From positions 1 through 23,574 of IMG/VR virus record IMGVR_UViG_3300047481_001051: a stretch of 23,574 nucleotides of DNA; one strand, 5' to 3'. Below, piece after piece: positions 1 to 5,765 of this stretch. The stretch is from a virus. Numbering within the stretch: the stretch's first letter is position 1; each line of letters opens with the position of its first letter. The notes under the pieces were generated by a model, which worked only from the letters and a program-made list of their open reading frames with translations, was not told the DNA's origin and ran no database searches. The translations under genes were made by a program, and so were the position numbers.

Positions 1-148
1 TTTTTACCAGGAGCGTTTGAGATACGTTAGGTATAGCTAGGCATAGGCTGGAGGCTTTGAGGCCTCCTGCGACCGTTTAAACGCAAAATAAACGTATTGC
101 AGCAGCGGGCCGTGAGTATACGGTAGCTGGGTGTGTTGGGAGGGAAGA

Positions 149-217
149 ATGGCGGAATACCCCTGCATGTTACAAGAATATGTGGAAATTTGGTTGCATT
201 TGCCGCATTTACTATAA
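149..217 (+). CDS. Possible 22-residue small ORF with strong ribosome binding site
   Basis: ATG at 149 is preceded by GGGAGGG (138-144) at near-ideal spacing, and the frame runs 22 codons to TAA. The peptide begins MAEYPCMLQEYVEIW and is mildly hydrophobic and aromatic. I recognise no family. It could be a real micro-protein, a leader peptide, or a chance ORF behind a G-rich stretch. No promoter is obvious immediately upstream. Low confidence. Confidence 0.25.
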   Translation: MAEYPCMLQEYVEIWLHLPHLL

Positions 218-333
218 ACTGTACACTATAAAATAAACAGGCCTATACAGTGAACAGTACCTATTTAATGCGTATTGGCTGTAGATACTGTACCCATTTA
301 CAGCCTATGTGGTATCAAATTGACATAGTTTGC

Positions 334-357
334 ATACCCATAAATATACCCATAAAT
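334..357. repeat. Tandem direct repeat, 2 x 12 bases
   Basis: ATACCCATAAAT occurs twice without a gap (334-345, 346-357). A related TACCCATTTA lies at 291-300. The repeat overlaps the possible weak promoter beginning at 320 and precedes the two dyads. It could be a protein-binding iteron or a by-product of slippage. Confidence 0.8.
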
Positions 358-364
358 AGCCATA

Positions 365-380
365 TGTAACGAAAGTTACA
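365..380. promoter_or_regulatory. Dyad TGTAAC-GAAA-GTTACA, candidate operator or RNA hairpin
   Basis: A perfect 6-base inverted repeat surrounds GAAA, which would be a stable GNRA-type loop if transcribed. A further TGTTAC half-site follows at 386-391. It lies about 70 bases upstream of the -35 at 448. The symmetry fits either a dimeric DNA-binding protein site or an RNA hairpin. Confidence 0.4.
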
Positions 381-391
381 AAAAATGTTAC

Positions 392-414
392 TTACTGTCA
401 CTTTTTGACAGTAA
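392..414. promoter_or_regulatory. Nine-base perfect dyad, candidate operator
   Basis: TTACTGTCA (392-400) and TGACAGTAA (406-414) are perfect inverted repeats around CTTTT. A 23-base dyad with a 5-base centre is typical of a repressor or activator dimer site. It ends 33 bases before the -35 of the strong promoter, a position where an activator or distal repressor could act. It could also be a hairpin in a transcript from further upstream. Confidence 0.45.
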
Positions 415-447
415 TATGCAAAATTTAGCGGCGGTTAAAAAAAAAGC

Positions 448-476
448 TTGACAAACGCTTTTGGCTGTGGTATAGT
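448..476 (+). promoter_or_regulatory. Near-consensus sigma70 promoter (P1)
   Basis: TTGACA (448-453) and TATAGT (471-476) are separated by exactly 17 bases, with a TG at 468-469 giving an extended -10 (TGGTATAGT). Initiation is expected near 482-484, just before the structured leader. It probably drives the small protein at 666 using host RNA polymerase. Confidence 0.8.
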
Positions 477-481
477 TATGA

Positions 482-665
482 TAAACTAGCCGAACTTCAC
501 GGTTCGGCACATCTTCCTTAGTTAGGCGTTCGCCTAGCTGGATTGGCGTCACCTGCCCGGCTGCAAGAGAAGTGCAGCCCTTCTCCTAGAAGTGGTGAGC
601 GGCCCGGCGGCATCCCGGGTTCATTCTCTGGTTACAACCGCTTGTTCGAAAGGATCAAAGCGACA
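482..665 (+). ncRNA. GC-rich structured leader RNA with overlapping hairpins
   Basis: From the predicted start of P1 to the ATG at 666 lie about 184 bases with unusually dense pairing. Stems include 489-495/502-508 (7 bp); 520-527/532-539 (8 bp with one G-U); 559-565/573-579 (7 bp, loop AGAGAAG); and 603-607/615-619 (5 bp). Within this, GAGAAG (567-572) lies in the loop of the 559-579 hairpin and is complementary to CTTCTC (580-585), which can instead pair with AGAAG (588-592). These pairings compete, as in an attenuator or riboswitch-like leader. The segment is much richer in GC than its surroundings. It matches no RNA family I know and does not fold as a tRNA. It may be a 5' UTR regulating the 666 gene or an independent small RNA. 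Confidence 0.4.
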
Positions 666-977
666 ATGAGTAAACTAAAAGCGCGGCTACGGCTATCGAA
701 AGCTGCTAAACGCACAAAAGACGATAAACCATTTGAAGGCTACAGCCCCTCCAAACACTCGCGTGAGGGTGGGCTTAACGATGAGTATCGCCGTAAGCTT
801 AACCGGGAAACTGGCAGTAACTTGCAACGGCCTGTAACTGGCAAGGTTAAACCTGGCTCAAAGGATGCTAAACGTAGGAAATCGTTTTGTGCCCGCATGA
901 GCGGGGTCAAAGGGCCGACGTCGAAGGACGGCAAACTGACGCCAAAAGGCGCGGCGTTGCGGCGGTGGAAGTGCTAG
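666..977 (+). CDS. Small basic phage protein, DUF6321-like
   Basis: The 103-residue, strongly basic protein has a conserved-looking C-terminal half: GGLNDEYRRKLNRETGSNL, then PVTGKVKPGSKDAKRR, then KSFCARMSGVKGPTSKDGK, ending LRRWKC. I recognise this pattern (RKSFCARMSGVKGP and a terminal RxWxC) as the small protein family called DUF6321, frequent in uncultured marine and freshwater phages. Its function is unknown; the charge suggests nucleic-acid binding. I chose ATG 666, preceded by GAAAGGA (648-654, 11 bases away), over an in-frame TTG at 543, because residues before it lie in the structured leader and do not resemble the family. It has its own promoter (448-476) and is separated from the structural operon by 232 bases, which suggests separate timing. 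The two cysteines near the C-terminus are the only candidate metal ligands. Confidence 0.8.
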   Translation: MSKLKARLRLSKAAKRTKDDKPFEGYSPSKHSREGGLNDEYRRKLNRETGSNLQRPVTGKVKPGSKDAKRRKSFCARMSGVKGPTSKDGKLTPKGAALRRWKC

Positions 978-1131
978 GGCCGGGCTGCTAGGGCAGCCTC
1001 GCGTAAAACGTATACTGGCAGCCCCTAAAGGGCTGCAACGTAATCGGCAGCATACGTAAAAGCGTAGGCTCTATATACGTAAGCTCTATCTTGCGGGAGC
1101 ACTAACGATTATATCACAAAAACCAGTACTT
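978..1131. other. Intergenic region with two hairpins sharing a GGCTGC stem
   Basis: GGCTGC/GCAGCC (983-988 with 993-998) and GCAGCCC/GGGCTGC (1018-1024 with 1030-1036) are perfect stems with short loops. Neither is followed by a T-run, so they are not textbook terminators, although their place just after a stop codon suggests 3' end protection or weak termination. The same GGCTGC stem sequence occurs in the leader hairpin at 559-579. Downstream come two TACGTAA elements and paired GCTCTAT words within about 1053-1090. Confidence 0.5.
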
Positions 1132-1156
1132 GTCAAGAAAAATCTTTTTACTTGAC
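1132..1156. promoter_or_regulatory. Inverted repeat overlapping the -35 of P2, candidate operator
   Basis: GTCAAG (1132-1137) and CTTGAC (1151-1156) are perfect inverted repeats. The interior continues as AAAA/TTTT (1139-1142 with 1146-1149) around TCT, with one A-A mismatch. The right arm contains most of the -35 hexamer TTGACT (1152-1157), so a protein bound here would compete with RNA polymerase. Transcribed from upstream it would also be an AT-rich hairpin followed by TTTTT, a weak terminator shape. Confidence 0.4.
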
Positions 1157-1180
1157 TTTTTGCCCAAAGTGTGCTATATT
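1152..1180 (+). promoter_or_regulatory. Extended -10 sigma70 promoter (P2) for the structural operon
   Basis: TTGACT (1152-1157), a 17-base spacer and TATATT (1175-1180), with TG at 1172-1173 (TGCTATATT). It lies 30 bases before the first fibre ATG, in an AT-rich setting. It is the only strong promoter I see before a run of closely spaced + strand genes, so it probably transcribes the late operon. It resembles P1, including the TGTG-N-TATA around the -10. Confidence 0.8.
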
Positions 1181-1209
1181 ATATAAAACAGTTAGAGAGG
1201 GTCTAAAAA

Positions 1210-2601
1210 ATGGGATTTTTAATTACTCAGCCAGGCGAGGGATCGCAGAATTACAAAACTGCTGTCCGAGCCGCTAGCTCAGCTAATGTGGCTCTAACAG
1301 GCTCTGCGCCTATCCTACTGGGTGGAGTAACCCTAGCTAACAACGACCGTATATTATTAAAAGATCAAGCTAATCCAGTCGAAAATGGTATTTACGAGAT
1401 AGCCATTTCAGGCGGTAGCTATGTTTTAAGTAGAGCAGTAGATGCTAATACTAGTCGTGAAGTAGTACCCAACATGCTAGTACCTGTATCTGAAGGTACA
1501 TATGCAGAACAACTTTTCCAACTAACAACTGATGGTCCTATCATTTTAGATACAACACCGCTAAGCTTTGGCTTTGCAGTTCTATATGAACACGGTTTAT
1601 TACCAGGTTTATTAGACGATGATCATACACAGTATGTAAAGTTTCAAAATACCTCCGTGCCAACATCTATACCTGTCTTTGCTGACGGGAGCGGTCGAGT
1701 TATTAAAGATAACTCAGGTTGGCGTATTACTGGCTCAGCGCTAATCCCATTTGCTGACGGTGTTGGTGATATCGGAGGTTCCGCTATTGCACGGCCAGGC
1801 GAAGTCTGGGTAAAAACTCGCATCAACTTAGATAGCTTAACTGCTGCCAAAGTAATGATTACTAGCAGTGGTAAAGATCTTGCTAGCTCAAGCTTAGATG
1901 CTGCACAACTACTGTACTTAGCAAATGTAACCAGCGATATTCAAGCACAACTAAATGATAGAATCGTTGGCCCTGCAAGTGCTATTGATCGTTCAATTCC
2001 AGTATTTGATGGTACTACTGGAAAACTATTACGGGATGGTTCTGGGTACTCAATCCAAGGTTCGGTGCTACGATCATTTACTGATGGTGGTTCAGACATT
2101 GGACAAGTTACTAGCTACAGACCTGGTAACGTATTTATTAAAACGAAAATCAACTTAGATTCTTTAACAGCATCTAGAGTTGTTATTTCGAATGCTAGCA
2201 AAGATTTGATATCTTCTGCTACAACATCAACTGAATTAGGCTTTTTAAGTGGTGTTACAAGTTCAGTACAAAATCAGTTAAATGGAAAAGAAAACAAAGC
2301 ATCTGTTACCAGAATTACAAAGACAGCTAATTACGCAGTTGCTGCTACAGACGACTATATAGGATGTGATAGCGCAACGCCAGCTGCTAGTTTTACTTTG
2401 ACTTTACCAGATGCTAGCACAGCTTACAGTGGTAAGCGTTTAATTATCAAAGACGAAGGTGGTCTTTGCACAACATACAATATTATCGTAAATGCTGCTG
2501 GAGGACAAACAATTGACGGAAGCAGTTCCTATACTCTTAATAGCAATTACGAGTCAGTCACTCTTATCTGTAATGGGACAGATAAGTGGTTTATCATTTA
2601 A
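1210..2601 (+). CDS. Tail fibre protein with N-terminal fibre domain and two internal repeats
   Basis: 463 residues. Residues 16-122 follow the common phage fibre pattern VRAASSANVALTG, then NDRILLKDQANPVENGIYEI, then a predicted beta strand set ending TTPLSFGF. LLPGLLDDDHTQY (130-142) is a motif seen in many phage fibres. Residues 149-251 and 257-360 are tandem repeats sharing IPVF, DIG, RPG, VWVKT/VFIKT and INLDSLTA. Residues 363-463 form a C-terminal beta domain (TIDGSSSY, YESVTLICNGTDKWFII) that is paralogous to the end of the next gene. Start ATG 1210 has AGAGAGG (1194-1200) upstream. It would be displayed on the virion and take part in host binding. Whether it attaches to tail or capsid cannot be told. 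No enzymatic motif is seen. Confidence 0.8.
   Translation: MGFLITQPGEGSQNYKTAVRAASSANVALTGSAPILLGGVTLANNDRILLKDQANPVENGIYEIAISGGSYVLSRAVDANTSREVVPNMLVPVSEGTYAEQLFQLTTDGPIILDTTPLSFGFAVLYEHGLLPGLLDDDHTQYVKFQNTSVPTSIPVFADGSGRVIKDNSGWRITGSALIPFADGVGDIGGSAIARPGEVWVKTRINLDSLTAAKVMITSSGKDLASSSLDAAQLLYLANVTSDIQAQLNDRIVGPASAIDRSIPVFDGTTGKLLRDGSGYSIQGSVLRSFTDGGSDIGQVTSYRPGNVFIKTKINLDSLTASRVVISNASKDLISSATTSTELGFLSGVTSSVQNQLNGKENKASVTRITKTANYAVAATDDYIGCDSATPAASFTLTLPDASTAYSGKRLIIKDEGGLCTTYNIIVNAAGGQTIDGSSSYTLNSNYESVTLICNGTDKWFII
1654..2289 (+). repeat. Two tandem repeats of about 104 codons inside the first fibre gene
   Basis: The segments encoding residues 149-251 (1654-1962) and 257-360 (1978-2289) align along their whole length at protein level, for example INLDSLTAAKVMI with INLDSLTASRVVI and DIQAQLND with SVQNQLNG. 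DNA identity is lower, so the duplication is old or maintained by selection. Repeat number often sets fibre shaft length. Confidence 0.75.
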
Positions 2602-2620
2602 CTATTGAAAGGAATAGTAA

Positions 2621-4033
2621 ATGGCATTTATTAGAAATACCGATAAGTTCGTAGAAGGCTTAAGTAATAAGTTTTTTACGGACGGCAGGGCACAATTAGC
2701 TCTGCAAGAAACTGTCACAAGCCTAGAAGGTGAAGACAGTGGAATGAAATTACGCCTTGATGTGATCGAAGGCGGAGCCGGAGTTGAAGGCTCAATTGCA
2801 AAAGCTCAAGCAGACGCTCAGAGCTATGCAGATCAACAAATCGCAGCTCTAGTTAATAGTGCTCCTGAAGTTCTTGATACCCTCAAAGAACTTTCTGACG
2901 CTATTGGCGGAGACGCATCGTTTGCTAGCACGGTTGCTGGACAAATTGGCGCAGTTGATGCAAAAGTAGACCAAGAAGTTATTGATAGAGCAGCTGCTAT
3001 TAGCGCTCTTGAAAGTTCTCTTGGAGCTGATGTATCCGATCTTGAATCAGCTGACAGCTCGCTTTCGTTACGTTTGGACGAGCTTGAGCTTGACCCAGTA
3101 ACCAAGAGCTATGTTGACAGCCAAGATTCTGCTGAGCAATCGGCTAGACAGTCTGCAGATTCTGCTTTAAGCGGAAGACTCGATACGCTAGAAGCTGATC
3201 CTACAACGAAAACTTATGTCGATTCGCAAGACAGCGGATTGCAATCTCAAATCAACACTGAAAAAGGTCGAATTGATGCAATTCTTTTGTCTGCCGATGC
3301 TGACAAAGATTCGTTTGCTGAAATCGTTCAGTTAATCAACAGCGTTGATACTACTAATGACCAAGCTTTTGCTGGTTATGTTGCTAGTAACGATGCTGCA
3401 TTAGCTCAAGAAGTATCTGACAGACAATCTGGTGACAGCGCTCTTTCAGGACGTTTAGACGTTCTCGAAGCTGATCCTACTACAAAAACATATGTTGATG
3501 GACAAATCTCTTCAGAAGCTTCTGCTCGTTCAGCTGAAGATGCTACGATGTTCAAAAAAGATGGAAGTAGAAATCTTGAAGGAAACTTCTTGTTTTCTAA
3601 CGAAACTTTTAACATCGGGTCTTCATCAGCCAACAGACCTAACAATGTTTACGTAAAAACGTCTGTTAAAGTTGGCAATCATCTTATAACAGATCAAGTT
3701 GGCGGTATTGGTTTCAATAATGTATTTATAAATGGTGGACAACGTACTAAATTTTTAGCACGTTCCAGTAGTTATTCCGTAACACTAAATGATTACATTA
3801 TTGGTATGACAAGTGTTACTGGATCACCAGTGATAACATTACCAACATCTAATCTGTTTTCAGGTGTGACTTGTATTGTAAAAGATTTAACTGGACAAGC
3901 ATCTGAAACAAACTACATTGAGATTGCACCACAAGGTGGTAAACTTATTGATGGGCAATCAAGTTATAAAATTACAGTTCCTTATGAATCTGTAACTATT
4001 ATAAGTGACGGCACAAATTGGTTCATAATCTAA
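2621..4033 (+). CDS. Tail fibre protein with coiled-coil shaft
   Basis: 470 residues. The first 310 are rich in A, D, S, Q and E with heptad-like spacing, consistent with a trimeric coiled-coil shaft. AAKAQADAQSYADQQIAALV-like and SAPEVLDTLKELSDAIGGD (80-98) segments are very common in phage fibres. An 18-residue unit RLDxLEADPTTKTYVDSQ occurs at about 151-168, 186-203 and 278-295. Residues 330-347 (IGSSSANRPNNVYVKTS) resemble the repeat unit of the preceding fibre, and residues 378-470 are paralogous to its C-terminus (IDGQSSY, YESVTIISDGTNWFII). Start ATG 2621 has AAAGGA (2608-2613). The shared ends suggest the two fibres trimerise or dock in the same way. Confidence 0.8.
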   Translation: MAFIRNTDKFVEGLSNKFFTDGRAQLALQETVTSLEGEDSGMKLRLDVIEGGAGVEGSIAKAQADAQSYADQQIAALVNSAPEVLDTLKELSDAIGGDASFASTVAGQIGAVDAKVDQEVIDRAAAISALESSLGADVSDLESADSSLSLRLDELELDPVTKSYVDSQDSAEQSARQSADSALSGRLDTLEADPTTKTYVDSQDSGLQSQINTEKGRIDAILLSADADKDSFAEIVQLINSVDTTNDQAFAGYVASNDAALAQEVSDRQSGDSALSGRLDVLEADPTTKTYVDGQISSEASARSAEDATMFKKDGSRNLEGNFLFSNETFNIGSSSANRPNNVYVKTSVKVGNHLITDQVGGIGFNNVFINGGQRTKFLARSSSYSVTLNDYIIGMTSVTGSPVITLPTSNLFSGVTCIVKDLTGQASETNYIEIAPQGGKLIDGQSSYKITVPYESVTIISDGTNWFII

Positions 4034-4044
4034 TATAACGGGAG

Positions 4045-4064
4045 GCCCCTGGGAAACCAGGGGC
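4045..4064 (+). other. Intercistronic GC hairpin with GAAA tetraloop
   Basis: GCCCCTGG (4045-4052) and CCAGGGGC (4057-4064) are perfectly complementary around GAAA, a GNRA tetraloop. It lies between the stop of the second fibre and the ATG of the third. What follows (TAACCCATTTCTAAAG) has no T-run, so it is more likely an RNA stability, processing or partial attenuation element than a full terminator. The following gene has AAAGGG at 4077-4082. Confidence 0.65.
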
Positions 4065-4089
4065 TAACCCATTTCTAAAGGGTAATGCA

Positions 4090-5763
4090 ATGGCATACAA
4101 ACCACCCAAACAATCGATAGATAATAATGACCTCAAAAATATTCCTTCCTCTGAGGCAATCTACGAAGCTTTCAAAGAAAAAATTGATCAACCTGCAGTT
4201 TCAGGTACAGCTGGGCAATTGCTACAGCTTGACGGGTATGTGAACGATCCCGATGGTGATCCCGAACCTGTGACTTCTTGGGTTAATCCTCCTGCTGGTG
4301 GGGCTAATACTACCCTTAGCAATCTCACCGCGCCTACGGCTGTTAATCAGGATTTGAATTTAAATGCGGGAAAAGTATTGGGTACAAACGGTATTTCTAT
4401 TCCTAGCTATACGAATACCGCCGGTTTTCAAAATGACATATTTTTTCGAGCAGGGTCAATTGCGACCTATATACGACCCGATAGTGCTCCTGCTGGAGGA
4501 CAAGTTCCATGGAAACAAACCTCTTATTTAACAAATGCCTATATTGATAACCAAGTTGCTAAAAGAATAGTACAAGGACCTGCAGCTCGAATAAATATAA
4601 GTACTGGAACACTAGCAACAGTTCAGCCATCAATAACCTTTGATTATGCTGTACAGGGAAATGCTGGAACCGATATTACTTGGGTAAATATGACATCTTG
4701 GAATGTCGGTGCAATATCTACAAATGGAACTTTTAATAGCAGCGCTTCATCAAATGTTTTTGATAAAGCCGTTTTAGCATCTGGATTTCAATGTAATACT
4801 GACAATCAATTATCTATTGGTTTATCTCAAGCTAATAGACCACGAGCCGGGTATTTTGGTAAACAGGTTACAATTGGACAAAAAGATTTAACTACAGGTA
4901 CTAGAGTATCTCCGGCTGCGTTATACGTGCGTATTCCAGATATGGAATCCACTGGGACGACAAGTAATGTTAACGATACAAACACAATAACTCTAACAGG
5001 ATCGGGTGGAGGAAACATACGATTTGCAGTTGGCGATTATATACAATTGCAAGGACTATCTACGATTGCACGAGTGCTTAGTGCAACTAATGCAGGCGCT
5101 AGTCCAGTTACCTACACGTTGGATAGAAATATTGGCGATGGCACTAGTAGAAATGTTTTACGATATGATGCAGGATTTATTGTTTCTAAATCTGACAATA
5201 CACAAATATTTGAAATTGATTATCAGGGTAATTGTTTTATTGATAGCGCGGTCGTTATCAACGATTCTGGAGCAGATAAAGACACTCGCATCGAAGGCGA
5301 CACCGACGCTAACTTAGTATTCGCAGACGCTAGCACTGACCGTGTAGGTATCGGAACTGCAACCCCTGCCGAAAAACTAGAAGTTGCAGGCGCAGTTTTA
5401 GCAACCGAATATCGAGTACCTAACTATCGCTTAGACCCGCACACTCACGACGAAGGTACTGAAACAACCGATTTCACAATTAACTGGTCTAACGGAGCAG
5501 TACATACAGTTACACTAAACGCTGCTGGGCCTTTAGTTATTACAATGAATAACCCAGTAAACGGTGGAGCATATTCTTTAAGAATTATCCAAGGGGCAAC
5601 CCCCGGAACGGTTACATGGCCTGCAAACGTAAAATGGCCAGGAGGAACTCCACCAACGCTTTCAACTAACACCGGCGATGTTGATCTTGTTAACTTGCTG
5701 TACTTTGATGATGGCGGCGGCAACACTTATTATTATGCAACGTCAGCATTAGCATTTGCTTAA
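4090..5763 (+). CDS. Tail fibre or appendage protein with C-terminal tip domain
   Basis: 557 residues. The N-terminus (LKNIPSSEAIYEAFKEKID) looks like an attachment helix. Two segments similar to fibre repeats follow: VLGTNGISIP near 92-108 and a long S/T/N-rich beta region. DSGADKDTRIEGDTDANLVF and then DRVGIGTATPAEKLEVAG (about 391-435) is the VGIGT-P-KLEV signature common before chaperone or tip domains in phage fibres, but no peptidase S74 chaperone follows. Instead the end (HTHDEGTETTDFTINWSNG, VTWPANVKWPGGTPPTLS, LLYFDDGGGNTYYYA) is a beta domain found at the tips of many phage fibres. Start ATG 4090 is supported by AAAGGG seven bases upstream. Host receptor binding is the likely role, by inference. 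Confidence 0.75.
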   Translation: MAYKPPKQSIDNNDLKNIPSSEAIYEAFKEKIDQPAVSGTAGQLLQLDGYVNDPDGDPEPVTSWVNPPAGGANTTLSNLTAPTAVNQDLNLNAGKVLGTNGISIPSYTNTAGFQNDIFFRAGSIATYIRPDSAPAGGQVPWKQTSYLTNAYIDNQVAKRIVQGPAARINISTGTLATVQPSITFDYAVQGNAGTDITWVNMTSWNVGAISTNGTFNSSASSNVFDKAVLASGFQCNTDNQLSIGLSQANRPRAGYFGKQVTIGQKDLTTGTRVSPAALYVRIPDMESTGTTSNVNDTNTITLTGSGGGNIRFAVGDYIQLQGLSTIARVLSATNAGASPVTYTLDRNIGDGTSRNVLRYDAGFIVSKSDNTQIFEIDYQGNCFIDSAVVINDSGADKDTRIEGDTDANLVFADASTDRVGIGTATPAEKLEVAGAVLATEYRVPNYRLDPHTHDEGTETTDFTINWSNGAVHTVTLNAAGPLVITMNNPVNGGAYSLRIIQGATPGTVTWPANVKWPGGTPPTLSTNTGDVDLVNLLYFDDGGGNTYYYATSALAFA

Positions 5764-5765
5764 TT

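Larger units (their letters stand above)
1..447. other. Non-coding control region upstream of the first strong promoter
   Basis: No convincing long gene lies here on either strand. What is visible is a GGAGGC/GCCTCC hairpin (50-55 with 62-67, no T-run after it), an inverted repeat GGCTGTA/TACAGCC (277-283 with 299-305, 15-base loop), two copies of ACTGTAC (218-224 and 287-293), a tandem 12-base repeat (334-357) and two dyads (365-380, 392-414). A possible weak promoter has TTGACA at 320-325 with a TAAATA 15 bases later, overlapping the tandem repeat. The density of repeats upstream of a strong promoter suggests regulation, packaging or replication signals, but which one cannot be told from sequence alone. 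Confidence 0.5.

Noticed and set aside
50-67. Rho-independent terminator
   Set aside because: The GGAGGC/GCCTCC stem is only 6 bp and no T-run follows.
559-585. H-type pseudoknot from stems 559-565/573-579 and 567-572/580-585
   Set aside because: The two stems leave zero bases for the loop that must cross the 7-bp stem, so they cannot both form fully; I describe them as alternatives instead.
541-660. tRNA or tRNA-like structure in the leader
   Set aside because: GGTTCATTC and GTTCGAAAG resemble T-loops but no acceptor, D or anticodon arms fit around them.
543-665. In-frame TTG extension of the small basic protein to 144 residues
   Set aside because: The extra 41 codons lie in the hairpin-rich leader, lack family-like sequence and have no ribosome binding site; ATG 666 is better.
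1134-1161. Terminator for the small basic gene
   Set aside because: It is AT-rich with a mismatch, and the right arm is part of a strong promoter -35; an operator is at least as likely, so it is not called a terminator.
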